Source: Arthrobacter saudimassiliensis
Lineage (GTDB): Bacteria; Actinomycetota; Actinomycetes; Actinomycetales; Micrococcaceae
Direction: 5' to 3'
DNA length: 64,000 nucleotides
Assembly: GCA_900016675.1 (NCBI GenBank)
Contig: LN483071.1
Location: 186,001-250,000 of the forward strand
Shown: positions 19,353 to 31,587 of the stretch, piece after piece
Layout: each line of letters starts with the position of its first letter
Position numbering within the stretch: position 1 is the stretch's first letter
Notes under the pieces: model-generated
What the model was told of the DNA's origin: nothing
Databases searched by the model: none
The model's input: only the letters and a program-made list of their open reading frames with translations
Translations under genes and position numbers: made by a program

Positions 19353-19985
19353 ATGGCCATCGTCATTACCCTCCCCCAACCCGCAGACCGGCAGGAGCTG
19401 GCCCGGGCCAGCGGGGCTCCCCGCCCCCTGCCCCAGGTGCTGTCCGAACCCGTACCAGGGGATCCGGCGGCGCTGCCTCCCCTGCAGCTGCTGCCCCCGT
19501 ATCCTGCGTCCGGGATATCGCCGGAGCCTGCGGTCTCGGCCGGCCCCGACTCCGGGCAGGGCAACTGGAAGAGCGATCCCGACGACGACGAGCGCGTATC
19601 GGTCATCGCCCGCAGCGTCGCCCAGGCGGCCCTGGAAGTGCTCGCCGGCACCCGCCCGCTCCAGCAGATGGCGCGCTGGCTGGGCCCCGAGAACTACGAA
19701 CGGATGCAGCTGCGCACCTCGATGGCGATGCGGCGCCGCGCTGATCAGGACCGGCGGCGCGCGGCTGCCGGACTCGGGGACAGGGCCCGCCGGGGCGTCT
19801 GTATCCGGTCATTCCGGATCTGCCCCGTCGCTGAAGGCAAGTATGAGGCCTGCGTGGTCGCGTTCGAACAGACCGGAGGTGCTGCAGGACCCGCGGGGCG
19901 CACCGAAGCCAGAGGCCGCGCCGTCGCCCTGAGAATCGAGCTGCGGCGCGGCCTCTGGAAGGTCACGGAACTGGAGATCGGCTGA
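19353..19985 (+). CDS. Rv3235-family protein (DUF6459-like)
   Basis: 210 residues. A Pro-rich disordered N-terminus (about 1-75) leads to the conserved segment TRPLQQMARWLGPENYERM and a C-terminal beta region ending LWKVTELEIG. The pattern matches actinobacterial proteins related to Mycobacterium Rv3235, which also lies close to secA. The molecular function is not known. It ends two bases before the convergent stop of secA. AGGAAAGGA precedes the start at a longish distance. Confidence 0.75.
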   Translation: MAIVITLPQPADRQELARASGAPRPLPQVLSEPVPGDPAALPPLQLLPPYPASGISPEPAVSAGPDSGQGNWKSDPDDDERVSVIARSVAQAALEVLAGTRPLQQMARWLGPENYERMQLRTSMAMRRRADQDRRRAAAGLGDRARRGVCIRSFRICPVAEGKYEACVVAFEQTGGAAGPAGRTEARGRAVALRIELRRGLWKVTELEIG

Positions 19986-19987
19986 GG

Positions 19988-22735
<2,748 letters not shown>

Positions 22736-22778
22736 CTGATCTGCTCCCAATGTCTTGTTGCCCGTGCTGGCGAACCCC

Positions 22779-22784
22779 AGTCTA
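22779..22784 (-). promoter_or_regulatory. Putative -10 box (TAGACT) for secA
   Basis: TAGACT on the minus strand lies about 45 nt before the secA GTG and fits TANNNT, giving a leader of roughly 37 nt. Confidence 0.4.
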
Positions 22785-22827
22785 CGTGAGGGACGCACAG
22801 CGGCCCGCCGGTGTTCCCGAGGTCGTT

Positions 22828-24039
22828 TTATTCCCGGTCAACTGCCAGCTTGAGCGGCCCGGCGAGGTTGCCCGCCGGTCTTACCATAACCCCCGCGAGG
22901 CCCAGCCACTCCGCCATCCGCGCCAGTTCCCCGGCCAGCTCGACGGCGGTGCCGGCCGGCGCGTCCGGTTCGGCGTGGGCGGCCTGCACGAGCAGCACGC
23001 CGGCGGACCGGTCGGCCTTCAGGTCTACGCGGGCGGCGAACTGTTCGCCGAGCAGGAACGGCAGCACGTAGTAGCCGTAGCGGCGTGCCGCGGGCGGAGT
23101 GTAGACCTCCAGCCGGTAGCGGAAGCCGAACAGCGCTTCGAGCCGCCGGCGTTCGAACACCATGGAGTCGAAGGGACTGAGCAGGGCCCGCCCGACGGCG
23201 CGGCGGGGCCGCGGCGAGCCCGGATGCAGGAAGACCGTGTCGGCCCAGCCCGGCACCCGGACCTTCTCCAGTTCCCCGCTGCGGACGAGCCGCTCGGCGG
23301 CGCCGGCCGTATCCCGGACCGGGAGCCGGAAGTAGTCCGCCAGGCCCGCCGCGGTGGCGACGCCGAGCGCCTCGGCGGCGTGGGCGGTGAGCCGCTGCAG
23401 GGCCTCGGCGGGGTCGGCCTCGGCAAGCGCCGCCGCCCCGAGCGGATGCACGTCCGCGACAGGGGCGTACAGCCGTTCGAACTGGGAGGTTCGGCCAGCC
23501 GCACCCAGCTGCCCGGAGGCAAACAGGTCCTCCAGCACGCGTTTGACGAGGTTCCAGTTCCAGCCCCAGCCGGCGGGCTCCGCCGTCGGGCCGTATCCCA
23601 GTTCGGCGCTGACCTGCCGGGAGGTCAGGGGCGGACCCGACTCGAGCAGCGCCATGATCTTGCCTGCAACCTCCTCGACCAGTCCCGGGTCGAGGCGGGC
23701 CGCGGTCGGCCAGGTCCGCCGCTGCCAGGCGCGCAGGTCCGCGAAGAGGTCGGGCCGGACGTAGCTGGCTTCGTGCGCCCAGTATTCGACCATGCGCCGC
23801 GGCCCGCGGGAGGCCATCCGGTCCAGGATCGAGGTGTCGTACGGGCCCAGCCGGGAGAACAGGGGCAGGTAATGGCTGCGGGCCAGCACGTTCATGGAGT
23901 CGATCTGCAGCAGCCGAAGCTGCTCAAAGGTACGGCCCGCCCGCCCGGCGGTCACCGGGCGGGCGGGCCGCTGCCGTGCCAGCCCCTGCGCTCCGAGGGC
24001 TGTCCTGCGGGCCTGCCGGAGGTCAAGGACGGGAATCAT
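22828..24039 (-). CDS. AlkX/YcaQ-family winged-helix DNA glycosylase-like protein
   Basis: 403 residues of the HTH_42 family, three winged helices enclosing a channel. Members such as E. coli YcaQ and Streptomyces AlkZ unhook alkylated bases and interstrand crosslinks. The catalytic QxD motif is present as Q45-I46-D47, within [23 protein letters not shown]. Later family segments include [23 protein letters not shown] and [21 protein letters not shown] box sits six bases before the ATG and no Shine-Dalgarno is visible, so a leaderless start is likely. Substrate range cannot be read from sequence. Confidence 0.9.
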   Translation of the reverse strand: MIPVLDLRQARRTALGAQGLARQRPARPVTAGRAGRTFEQLRLLQIDSMNVLARSHYLPLFSRLGPYDTSILDRMASRGPRRMVEYWAHEASYVRPDLFADLRAWQRRTWPTAARLDPGLVEEVAGKIMALLESGPPLTSRQVSAELGYGPTAEPAGWGWNWNLVKRVLEDLFASGQLGAAGRTSQFERLYAPVADVHPLGAAALAEADPAEALQRLTAHAAEALGVATAAGLADYFRLPVRDTAGAAERLVRSGELEKVRVPGWADTVFLHPGSPRPRRAVGRALLSPFDSMVFERRRLEALFGFRYRLEVYTPPAARRYGYYVLPFLLGEQFAARVDLKADRSAGVLLVQAAHAEPDAPAGTAVELAGELARMAEWLGLAGVMVRPAGNLAGPLKLAVDRE

Positions 24040-24045
24040 TGGACC

Positions 24046-24051
24046 ATCGTA
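24046..24051 (-). promoter_or_regulatory. -10 box TACGAT, predicted leaderless start
   Basis: TACGAT on the minus strand, then GGTCCA, then the ATG at 24039. No ribosome binding site. Confidence 0.5.
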
Positions 24052-24077
24052 GTGCCGGCGTCGCTGCCGGCGCCGGA

Positions 24078-24797
24078 TCAGCCCTCAGCGGCGGGAGCGG
24101 TCACCTGCTCCCGGTAGCCGCGTTCCTCCTCCTTCAGCTCCTCGACGCCCTCGGCGCACTTGGAATCGAGGGTGATGACGCCGTAGGTCCAGCCGCGGCG
24201 GCGGTAGACCACCGACGGCGCACCGGTGGCGGAATCGACGAAGAGGTAGAAGTCGTGGCCGACCAGCTCCATGTTGTCCACGGCGTCGTCAAGGCTCATG
24301 GGGGCACCCGGGAAGACCTTGCGACGGATGAGGACGGGGCACTCGCCGGCGGACGAATCGTTGTCAGCCTCCGGCTGCGCGGCCTCCGCCTCCTCGGAGG
24401 AGCGGGCCGCCGTCTCGTACAGCGGGGCGGCTGTGTCCACGGCTTCAAGGGAAGCGGTGGCGGCGTACACCGGTACCGGCGTCTGCCGGCCGTAGTGCAC
24501 CTTCCGCCGATCGGAGGCGCGGCGGAGGCGTTCCAGCAGCTTGCCGTAGGCAATGTCGAAGGCCGCGAACTTGTCCGCGGAGTGCGCTTCGGCGCGGACC
24601 ACCGGGCCGCGGCCGATGACGGTCAGCTCGACGGTGAGGGACCTGTCGGCCTCGCGGGCGTTAGGATCCTTGGTCACCCGCGCGTCAACGCGCTGGACCT
24701 TGTCCCCGAGCTGCTCCACCTTTCCGATCTTCTCTTCGGCGTACTCGCGGAACCGCTCCGATACGGCAACATTGCGGCCGCTGATCATGAATTCCAT
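24078..24797 (-). CDS. hpf: Long ribosome hibernation promoting factor
   Basis: 239 residues. The N-terminal S30AE domain (about 1-100, MEFMISGRNVAVSERFREYAEEKI) binds the 30S decoding region. An acidic, Ala-rich linker and the C-terminal dimerisation domain follow (VIRRK-like LIRRKVFPGAPMSLDDA, then HDFYLFVDSATG and VVYRRRGWTYGVI). Long HPF forms 100S dimers of ribosomes in stationary phase or stress. The ATG at 24797 has a GGAGG box; nine extra codons upstream are open but unlikely. The leader is about 100 nt and contains GGGTAT on the minus strand (24893-24898), reminiscent of stress sigma -10 boxes, without a matching GTTT. Confidence 0.95.
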   Translation of the reverse strand: MEFMISGRNVAVSERFREYAEEKIGKVEQLGDKVQRVDARVTKDPNAREADRSLTVELTVIGRGPVVRAEAHSADKFAAFDIAYGKLLERLRRASDRRKVHYGRQTPVPVYAATASLEAVDTAAPLYETAARSSEEAEAAQPEADNDSSAGECPVLIRRKVFPGAPMSLDDAVDNMELVGHDFYLFVDSATGAPSVVYRRRGWTYGVITLDSKCAEGVEELKEEERGYREQVTAPAAEG

Positions 24798-24926
24798 GGT
24801 GCCCTCCAATGGTTTCGGTGACACAACAACGGCCGCTGCCTGTTTCCTACGCGGCCGCTGCCGCAGGATGGCTCCTCTGCTTGAAGCCCTCCATACCCAA
24901 CACGTTAGTGGAGATTCGCCCGTTAT

Positions 24927-25817
24927 TCACGTTCCCGGGAAACCGCCCTCAGCGAGGCCCCCGGGGGCCGGTTCCGGGCCGGCCTGCGCCCCTGCCGCCG
25001 CCAGCACCACGGCCGCGCGGACCTCGACGCCGGCGGCCCGCAGCGCCCGGACCGCCTCGGCCACGGTGGCTCCGGTGGTCAGCACATCATCCACCACGAG
25101 GGCGCTGACGCCGGCCGGGACGGCTCCGTCCGGCACGGACATGCGGCCCTGGAGGTTGCGGCGTCGTGCGGCGGCGCCCAGCCGCTTCTGGGACTGCAGG
25201 CCGGCCCTGCGGGACATTTTCAGCACCGGGGCATAACGGCAGCCGGCGGGCAGGAGCCGCTGCCGGGCGAGGCGGCGAAGCAGCCGGTCCAGCGGCAGGT
25301 ACCCGCGCCTGCGGTAGGAGCCGGGGGCCGGCGGCACCGGCACCAGCAGCAGCGGCCTCGACGCCGGCGCACCGGCCGGATCCGGTGCCCGGCCCGGTCG
25401 GCCGAACGTGTCGTACGCCTGGTGCAGGGTGCCCGCCAGGGCTGCGGCCAGCACCGGCCCGAGCGCCGTCAGGCCCCGCTGCTTGTAGCCGAGCAGGACG
25501 GCGGCCAGCAGCCCGGCGTAGCGGCCGGCCGCCAGCACCGGCAGGACCCCGCCGCCGGGCCGGTCCGGGAGGGACTCGGCCGAACCTTCCGCCCGGAACG
25601 GCCGGGCGGTCCCGCGCCGCAGCCGGGCACGGCACCGCGGGCAGAGCGGACCCTCGGCGCCGGCGCAGCCGAGGCAGGGCGAGGGCAGCAGCACCGCGAG
25701 CAGCTCACCGGCCGCCTGCGCGGCGGTTCTTCCGGCGGGTGTCAGCACCAGGGCGTCGAGGTGCGCGGCGATGCTCCGGGCATCGGGTCCGGCCGGCCGG
25801 CGGGCATGTTTCCGCAT
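24927..25817 (-). CDS. comF: ComF-family phosphoribosyltransferase-like protein
   Basis: 296 residues. An N-terminal zinc-finger-like segment (PCLGC ... LCPRC) precedes a type I phosphoribosyltransferase fold: VPVPPAPGSYRRRGY, then the PRPP-binding loop VVDDVLTTGAT. ComF proteins support DNA uptake in naturally competent bacteria; the exact reaction is unknown. The order secA, hpf, comF, lpqB, mtrB, mtrA matches mycobacteria. A CTGTGGA motif (25868-25874) lies about 50 bp upstream. No other com gene is visible in the window. Confidence 0.9.
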   Translation of the reverse strand: MRKHARRPAGPDARSIAAHLDALVLTPAGRTAAQAAGELLAVLLPSPCLGCAGAEGPLCPRCRARLRRGTARPFRAEGSAESLPDRPGGGVLPVLAAGRYAGLLAAVLLGYKQRGLTALGPVLAAALAGTLHQAYDTFGRPGRAPDPAGAPASRPLLLVPVPPAPGSYRRRGYLPLDRLLRRLARQRLLPAGCRYAPVLKMSRRAGLQSQKRLGAAARRRNLQGRMSVPDGAVPAGVSALVVDDVLTTGATVAEAVRALRAAGVEVRAAVVLAAAGAQAGPEPAPGGLAEGGFPGT

Positions 25818-25877
25818 GGGCCCAGCCTCGCCGCCGGCCGGGCCGGGCGACAGGGGACGCCGGAGGCCTGTGGACGG

Positions 25878-27629
25878 CTAGCCGGAGAACGAAGGGTCGT
25901 ACACCAGCGTGGTGGACGCCCATCCGGCGGGCGGTTCGACCATGGTGCACATGCCCACGCTGTCTTCACCGCCGTCCTCGGAACGGCATGCCGGATCCGA
26001 GGCCACCACGAACAGCTGGTTGATTCCGTTGCCGACGCTGAAGCCGCTGATGCCGGTGAGCGTGCTGAGCCCGTCCTCGCCTTCCTCCTGCCGCCATCCG
26101 GTGCTCAGCACCAGCGGCGTGGAGCGGGCTCCGCTGTCGTTGAGCGCCACGTAGGTATCCTCGCCGGCCCACTTGGCGGCGGTGACCGGGTCGTCGCTGC
26201 GCAGCAGCACCGGTTCGGTCAGCGCGGAGGGCACGCCGTCGGAGGAGCGGACGACGCCGGCCAGGTAGATCCGGGTCGTCTCGCCGGTGCGGGTGACCAG
26301 CAGGGCCCGGGCGCCCTCACGCGAGATGCGCAGCGACGTCACGGTGTGTCCGGCCAGCCACTCCGCGGTGATCCGGGTGCTGCCCGCTCCGTCGGTGGGG
26401 GCGGCAATCACCTCGGATCCGCCGGGCACCGTGCCGGCGGTCCAGGCCCAGCCGTGGGGGTCGATGCCGGGCGCCGTGAACGCCTCGCCGCGTCCCGCCT
26501 CGCGCACGGGCTGGTTCGGGGCTCCCACGAGCAGGGTGCTGCGGGCGCCGTCGAGGAAGGCGAAGGCATCCAGTCCGCGCGAGACCGCCGGGTCCTGCGG
26601 CCCGAAGCCGGCGGCGGAGAAGCCCTCGATCGACCGCGGCTGTTCGTTTTCGTAGAACACCACATCCCCGTCCAGCACGGCCACCTGCGTCGCCGGAACG
26701 GTCTGGCCGTCTTCGGGCTGGATCAGCTGGGAGCTTTCGCTGCCGAGGTCCACCGGCCGCTGGTTGGCGGTCATCTCCACGGAGTTGATGTTGTTGAGCT
26801 TCAGGTTCCGCTGCAGCTGCATCGCCATCTGCTGCCGGTTCAGGTCGGTCGCGTTCTCCAGCACATCCGCGCTGAGGTCGACGGTGGCCACCCCGTTGGC
26901 CTGCGGGACGGCGTCGCGCGCCAGGGTGGTGCCGGAGGGGAAGGCGCTGGTGACGGCGCCCTGCAGATACGGTGCCGGGCCCTTGAGCAGGGCCTTGACG
27001 ATGGCGGTGGCCATGCCGGAGCGCTGGACGAACCAGCGGGTGTCCGGCACCCAGTACTCATAGGTGCTGCTGTAGAAGTAGAGGTTGTGGGAGGTGAAGA
27101 CCAGGTTGAAGTTCACCTGGCTGAGCATGATCCCGTTCGGCACGTCCGCGATGCGCCAGCCGTCTCCGGTGTCGGTGAGCCGGACCGTCAGGGTCTCGAT
27201 CCGGCCGGGTTCGGCTGCCGTGCGGATGCCGTCGGCGTCGACGCTGAAAGCCAGCCCCATCCGGATCTGGTAGGTGTTCTCCTCCGGCAGCGGCACGATC
27301 TGCGGCTGCTCCCCGCCGTAGACGAGCACCCGGTCCGTCGCCGACCAGCTGTCCGACAGGTTCCCGGCCAGGTATTCGCGGGCGACGCTGTAGTCCTCGC
27401 TGGTCCCGGCGCCGGCGTTGATGAAGCCTTCGATGATGTCCTGCGGCGAGGCCCCGTCCTCCGGGCCCGCCGGGGTGATGCGCACGCCCTCGGTCCCGTT
27501 GCTTCCGCCCGCGCCCACGGTCTGGGTGCCTACGGGACCGACGGTAGGTATGGAGGAACAGCTTTGGACGAACAGCAGCAGGGGCACCAGCAGCACCAGC
27601 AGCAGGCGCGGACGGCGTGCAGGGCTCAT
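25878..27629 (-). CDS. lpqB: Lipoprotein LpqB
   Basis: 583 residues. The signal peptide ends in a lipobox, FVQSC, with Cys24 as the lipidated residue. A GerMN domain follows (YLQGAVTSAFPSGTTLARDA region), and then a C-terminal beta-propeller-like half. LpqB modulates the MtrB sensor and cell-wall homeostasis in actinobacteria. The ATG at 27629 overlaps the mtrB stop (ATGA), so it is translationally coupled as the third gene of mtrA-mtrB-lpqB. The open frame extends 59 codons upstream inside mtrB and is not used. Confidence 0.95.
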   Translation of the reverse strand: MSPARRPRLLLVLLVPLLLFVQSCSSIPTVGPVGTQTVGAGGSNGTEGVRITPAGPEDGASPQDIIEGFINAGAGTSEDYSVAREYLAGNLSDSWSATDRVLVYGGEQPQIVPLPEENTYQIRMGLAFSVDADGIRTAAEPGRIETLTVRLTDTGDGWRIADVPNGIMLSQVNFNLVFTSHNLYFYSSTYEYWVPDTRWFVQRSGMATAIVKALLKGPAPYLQGAVTSAFPSGTTLARDAVPQANGVATVDLSADVLENATDLNRQQMAMQLQRNLKLNNINSVEMTANQRPVDLGSESSQLIQPEDGQTVPATQVAVLDGDVVFYENEQPRSIEGFSAAGFGPQDPAVSRGLDAFAFLDGARSTLLVGAPNQPVREAGRGEAFTAPGIDPHGWAWTAGTVPGGSEVIAAPTDGAGSTRITAEWLAGHTVTSLRISREGARALLVTRTGETTRIYLAGVVRSSDGVPSALTEPVLLRSDDPVTAAKWAGEDTYVALNDSGARSTPLVLSTGWRQEEGEDGLSTLTGISGFSVGNGINQLFVVASDPACRSEDGGEDSVGMCTMVEPPAGWASTTLVYDPSFSG

Positions 27630-29329
27630 GACGGTTCCTCCTCGTCGCGGACCGGACCGCCGGGCAGCAGCTGGCGGTGCCCGGCCCGCAGGCTGTCGTA
27701 CGGGGACAACGGCACCGGCGAGGTTTCGAAGGTGCCGCCCTCCCGGCGGGGCAGGGTCAGCCGGAAGCAGGATCCTTCGCCGGGCCGGCCCCAGGCCTGG
27801 AGCCATCCTCCGTGCAGGCGGGCGTCCTCCAAAGCGATGGACAGGCCCAGGCCGCTGCCTCCGGTGGTGCGGGCCCGGGCCGGGTCCGCCCGCCAGAACC
27901 GGTCGAAGACGTGTCCCGCGTCCTCCTCGCTCATGCCGATGCCGTGGTCGCGCACGGCCACGGCCACGGCGTCGTCGTTGGCGGCGACGGCGATGTTGAT
28001 CGGCCGGCCTTCCCCGTGCTCGGCCGCGTTGACCACCAGGTTGCGGATGATGCGTTCGATGCGGCGGGGATCGGCGTCCACCACGCAGCGTTCCTCGCGG
28101 GTCACCACCGACACCTCGGACCCGGACTTGAGCAGCAGGGGCTCGGTGGCCTCGATGACGTCGCGCACCACGCCCACGATGTCGGTGGGCTCCATGTCCG
28201 GGGCGGCGGCGCCGGCGTCGAACCGGGAGATTTCCAGCAGGTCCGCCAGCAGCGCCTGGAAGCGTTCGACCTGGTTGTACAGCAGCTCGGCGGACCGCCG
28301 GCTGATCGGGTCGAAATCGGCGCGGGCGTCGTAGAGCACCTCGGCGGCCATCCGCACGGTGGTCAGCGGGGTGCGCAGCTCGTGGGAGACGTCCGAGACG
28401 AAGACCTGCTGCATGCGGGAAAGCTGGGCCAGCTGGGTGATCTGGTCCTGCAGCGTGGCCGCCATGTGGTTGAACGAGGCCGCGAGGCGGGCCACCTCGT
28501 TCTCCCCCCGCACGTCCATCCGTTCCTGCAGCTCACCGGCGGCGAGCTTTTCCGAGACGACGGCGGCGTCGCTGACCGCGCCGACGCCGGCCTTGGTCAC
28601 GATCCAGGCGATGGTCCCGATGATCACCAGCAGCAGCCCGCCGGCGATCCACAGGATGCCGTGGATGCCGTCCAGGGTGTCCTGCATCGAGGACAGGTCG
28701 TAGATCAGGTAGAGGGCATACTCCGACCGGTCCGGCGGCAGGGTCACCTTGGTGCCGAACGCCAGGCCGGGCCCGCCGCTGGGCAGCTCCAGGGCGGACC
28801 AGTACACCCGGTCGGCGTCGCCGACGGCGTCGGAGGCGTCGACCGCGTCCGCCAGGGCCACGGGGATCTGGCTGGCGGTGAAGTTCAGGCCCTGCGGCGA
28901 GACGTACGGGTCGCGGTGCAGCGGCTGGAGCAGGTAGCTGCGGGGCTCGTCGATGCCTTCGCCTTCGAGCAGCGACCGGGTGTCGGAGACCAGCCGGTCG
29001 GTCTCCTCCCGGTCGGTCGCCGTGGTGGTCCGGAAGACCTCCTTGACCTTCATGAGGTCGGTTGAGGACTCCGCAAGGTACTGATCGAAGCGCTCCTCAT
29101 AGAGGGCGCCGGCGATCTGGTGCGAGAGGAACGCGCCGACGCCGCCGCAGGCAAGGGCCACCAGCAGCAGCGTGGAGGTGACGGTCTTGAACAGCAGCGA
29201 GCGCCGCCAGCGGTTGGCCACGTGCTGCAGCAGGTGCCGCTGCAGGAACCGGCCGCCGCGGCGGACCCGGTCCAGCAGCGCCGCGTGCAGGGCGCGAACC
29301 CGGGACGGCGGAGCAGCGGTGGCCTCCAA
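27626..29329 (-). CDS. mtrB: Sensor histidine kinase MtrB
   Basis: 567 residues. Two membrane helices (about 48-68 and 222-245) flank an extracytoplasmic sensor of about 150 residues. HAMP, HisKA (SDVSHELRTPLTTVR, His316) and HATPase (NLVVNAAEHG, DHGIGM, GGSGLGLSIA) follow. MtrB phosphorylates MtrA and couples division and wall synthesis to osmotic state. The first possible start is TTG at 29329, immediately after the mtrA TAG; a GGAGG sits just inside the gene, so a later start cannot be excluded. A C-terminal tail of about 35 residues is specific to this group. Confidence 0.95.
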   Translation of the reverse strand: MEATAAPPSRVRALHAALLDRVRRGGRFLQRHLLQHVANRWRRSLLFKTVTSTLLLVALACGGVGAFLSHQIAGALYEERFDQYLAESSTDLMKVKEVFRTTTATDREETDRLVSDTRSLLEGEGIDEPRSYLLQPLHRDPYVSPQGLNFTASQIPVALADAVDASDAVGDADRVYWSALELPSGGPGLAFGTKVTLPPDRSEYALYLIYDLSSMQDTLDGIHGILWIAGGLLLVIIGTIAWIVTKAGVGAVSDAAVVSEKLAAGELQERMDVRGENEVARLAASFNHMAATLQDQITQLAQLSRMQQVFVSDVSHELRTPLTTVRMAAEVLYDARADFDPISRRSAELLYNQVERFQALLADLLEISRFDAGAAAPDMEPTDIVGVVRDVIEATEPLLLKSGSEVSVVTREERCVVDADPRRIERIIRNLVVNAAEHGEGRPINIAVAANDDAVAVAVRDHGIGMSEEDAGHVFDRFWRADPARARTTGGSGLGLSIALEDARLHGGWLQAWGRPGEGSCFRLTLPRREGGTFETSPVPLSPYDSLRAGHRQLLPGGPVRDEEEPS

Positions 29330-30007
29330 CTAGCTTTGGCCGGCCTTGTAGCCGACCCCGCGGACGGTCAGCACGACCTCCGGGGCCTCCGGGTCACGTT
29401 CGATCTTCGAGCGCAGGCGCTGCACGTGCACGTTCACGAGCCGGGTGTCCGCGGCGTGCCGGTAGCCCCAGACCTGCTCCAGGAGCATTTCACGGGTAAA
29501 GACCTGCCACGGCTTGCGGGCAAGGGCGACCAGCAGGTCGAATTCCAGCGGGGTCAGCGCCACCGACTGCCCGCCCCGGGAGACGGCGTGGCCGGCGACG
29601 TCGATCACCACGTCCCCGATGCGCAGGGTTTCCGGGGAGCGCTGGTCCACGGGGCGCAGGCGTGCCCGGACCCGGGCTACCAGTTCGGCGGGCTTGAACG
29701 GCTTGGGCACGTAGTCGTCGGCACCGGATTCGAGGCCGCGCACGACGTCGGCGGTGTCGGACTTCGCGGTCAGCATCACGATGGGCACGTCGGACTCGCC
29801 GCGGATGCGCCGGCACACCTCGATGCCGTCGATTCCGGGCAGCATCAGGTCCAGCAGGACCAGGTCGGGGCGGGAGCTGCGGAAGACCTCCAGCGCCTTG
29901 GAGCCGTCCGCGCAGAAAATGGGGTCAAAGCCGTCGTTCCGCAGGACGATGCCGATCATCTCGGCCAGCGCCTCGTCATCGTCCACGACCAGAATGCGTG
30001 CCTTCAT
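29330..30007 (-). CDS. mtrA: Response regulator MtrA
   Basis: 225 residues, OmpR family. The receiver domain has the acidic pair D9-D10, phosphoacceptor D53 (LLDLMLPG), T in MLTAKS and K in PKPFKP. The winged-helix output domain ends RLRSKIERDPEAPEVVLTVRGVGYKAG. MtrA controls wall hydrolases, division and, in mycobacteria, dnaA. GGGAGC precedes the ATG at 30007; 36 more upstream codons are open but lack conservation. First gene of the mtrA-mtrB-lpqB operon. Confidence 0.97.
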   Translation of the reverse strand: MKARILVVDDDEALAEMIGIVLRNDGFDPIFCADGSKALEVFRSSRPDLVLLDLMLPGIDGIEVCRRIRGESDVPIVMLTAKSDTADVVRGLESGADDYVPKPFKPAELVARVRARLRPVDQRSPETLRIGDVVIDVAGHAVSRGGQSVALTPLEFDLLVALARKPWQVFTREMLLEQVWGYRHAADTRLVNVHVQRLRSKIERDPEAPEVVLTVRGVGYKAGQS

Positions 30008-30113
30008 TGCTCCCTGTTCCGTTGGTCTGCCCTTCCGCACCGCGGCGGAAGCGCCCGCGTCCGGACTCGCGGGCAGCTGGACCCGGACCCGGGCGGGCCA
30101 TGTCATCCCTATC

Positions 30114-30119
30114 ATCCTA
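30114..30119 (-). promoter_or_regulatory. Putative -10 box (TAGGAT) for mtrA
   Basis: TAGGAT on the minus strand lies in the divergent region and would give a leader of about 100 nt for mtrA. Confidence 0.4.
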
Positions 30120-30171
30120 AGGGAAGGTTGCCGGCCGGCCGGATCGGGGGTGCCGCGCCGGCGGCAGGAAC

Positions 30172-30177
30172 TATAGT
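30172..30177 (+). promoter_or_regulatory. Putative -10 box (TATAGT) for the 30.2-36.5 kb operon
   Basis: TATAGT fits TANNNT and stands 36 nt before the first start codon of the operon. It is one of the few AT-rich spots in the region. Confidence 0.5.
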
Positions 30178-30213
30178 CGGTTCAAGACCAATACGGCGTT
30201 TCTTGGGGGACAG

Positions 30214-31587
30214 ATGGGTCAGGACAATCACAACGGCGGGGAGGAACCGCAGCGGAGCGGCCCCGCGGACCCGCAGCAGCCGGCGGAGCCGCAGCAGCCG
30301 GCGCCGCCGCAGCAGCCGGTGCCCCCGCGGCAGGAGCCGCCCCTGGACACTCCCCCGACCGGCGCTCCCTGGCAGCAGCAGCCTGCGCAGCAGGGTTCCC
30401 CGCAGTGGCAGCCCCCGCAGCAGGACTCCCCCGTCTCCGGTCCGTCAGCGTCGTGGGCTTCGCCTCCGGCGTGGGGTGCCCCGCCGTCAGGTGCCGTTCC
30501 GCCACAGTGGGGCCAGCCGCCGTCGGGCGCCGTTCCGCCGCAGTGGGGCCAGGCGATGCCCGCATATGTCCCCCCGCCGCGTCCCGGGATCATTCCGCTG
30601 CGGCCGCTTGGCCTCGGCGAAATGCTGGACGGCGCCTTCCAGGCCTGCCGCCGCAACCCGGGGGCCACGTTCGGATCCGCCGTCATCATCATGGCCGTGG
30701 TCTCCCTGCTGTCCTGGCTGGTCACCAGCGCCACCTACGACTTCGACATCCTGCTCAATCCCGCGGCCAGCGATGAGCAGGTCTTCTCGTTCCTCGGCGG
30801 CTACCTGGGCGGCAGCCTCCTGGTCAGCCTGGTCACCGCCGCAGGCATCTTCCTGCTCCAGGGGCTGCTGGTGCTGGTGGTGGCCCGGGCAACGCTGGAC
30901 CGGCGCACGGCGTTCGCGCAGCTGTGGCGCCTTGGTGCCCCGCGGCTGCCCCGCCTGCTTCTGCTCCTGCTGCTGTGGTGCGGGGCGGGGGCGGCGGCGA
31001 CGCTGCTGGTCGGCGGCCTGACGGCGCTGAGCGTTCCGGCGCTGGGCTGGGGCGCGGTGCTCGTCGGAATCGTGCTGGCCGCCGGTGCGGGGGTCGCAGC
31101 GCTCTGGGCCGGGACCAAGCTGTGCCTGGCTCCGGCCGTTCTGGTGCTGGAGGACTGCGGCGTCCTGGCCTCGCTGCGCCGTTCCTGGCGGCTGACCGCC
31201 GCGAACTGGTGGCGTACGTTCGGCATCCTGCTGCTGACCTCCCTCATTGCCGGCGTCATCACGTCGGTGGTGGCGACGCCGGTCAGCCTGCTGGCGGGGC
31301 TGCTGGCCGGCTCGGTGGCCGGCGACGACCCCTCCGCCTACCTGAACCTGGTGCTGCCGGCCACCCTCCTGGTCACGAACGTCTTCGCCGCCGTCGCCTA
31401 CGCCTTCCAGTCCTCGGTCACCTCCCTCCTCTACGTCGACCTGAGGATCCGCCGCGAGGGCTTCGACGTGGCGCTGCTGCGCGAGCAGGAAAACCCCCGG
31501 CCCGATCCTGATGCCGTGCCCGGTGCGGGCCCGGTCTCCGCAGGCCCCGGGTCCCGTCCGCAGCCGCCGTCGGCGCCATGGAGCTGA
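30214..31587 (+). CDS. Membrane protein with glycerophosphodiester phosphodiesterase membrane-domain fold
   Basis: 457 residues. The first 125 are a Pro/Gln-rich disordered cytoplasmic tail with QQPAEPQQP-type repeats. RPGIIPLRPLGLGEMLDGAF then opens a domain with about six membrane helices, of the type found as the membrane part of some GDPD proteins; no phosphodiesterase catalytic domain is present. First gene of an operon with DUF4129, DUF4350, MoxR and DUF58 genes, an order also found in mycobacteria. The last ten bases overlap the next gene. Confidence 0.85.
   Translation: MGQDNHNGGEEPQRSGPADPQQPAEPQQPAPPQQPVPPRQEPPLDTPPTGAPWQQQPAQQGSPQWQPPQQDSPVSGPSASWASPPAWGAPPSGAVPPQWGQPPSGAVPPQWGQAMPAYVPPPRPGIIPLRPLGLGEMLDGAFQACRRNPGATFGSAVIIMAVVSLLSWLVTSATYDFDILLNPAASDEQVFSFLGGYLGGSLLVSLVTAAGIFLLQGLLVLVVARATLDRRTAFAQLWRLGAPRLPRLLLLLLLWCGAGAAATLLVGGLTALSVPALGWGAVLVGIVLAAGAGVAALWAGTKLCLAPAVLVLEDCGVLASLRRSWRLTAANWWRTFGILLLTSLIAGVITSVVATPVSLLAGLLAGSVAGDDPSAYLNLVLPATLLVTNVFAAVAYAFQSSVTSLLYVDLRIRREGFDVALLREQENPRPDPDAVPGAGPVSAGPGSRPQPPSAPWS

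Noticed and set aside
24798-24926. Riboswitch in the hpf leader
   Set aside because: The 100-nt leader shows no conserved aptamer motif that I recognise.
25422-28334. Long plus-strand open frame over comF, lpqB and mtrB
   Set aside because: Antisense shadow of three well-supported genes; crosses gene borders.
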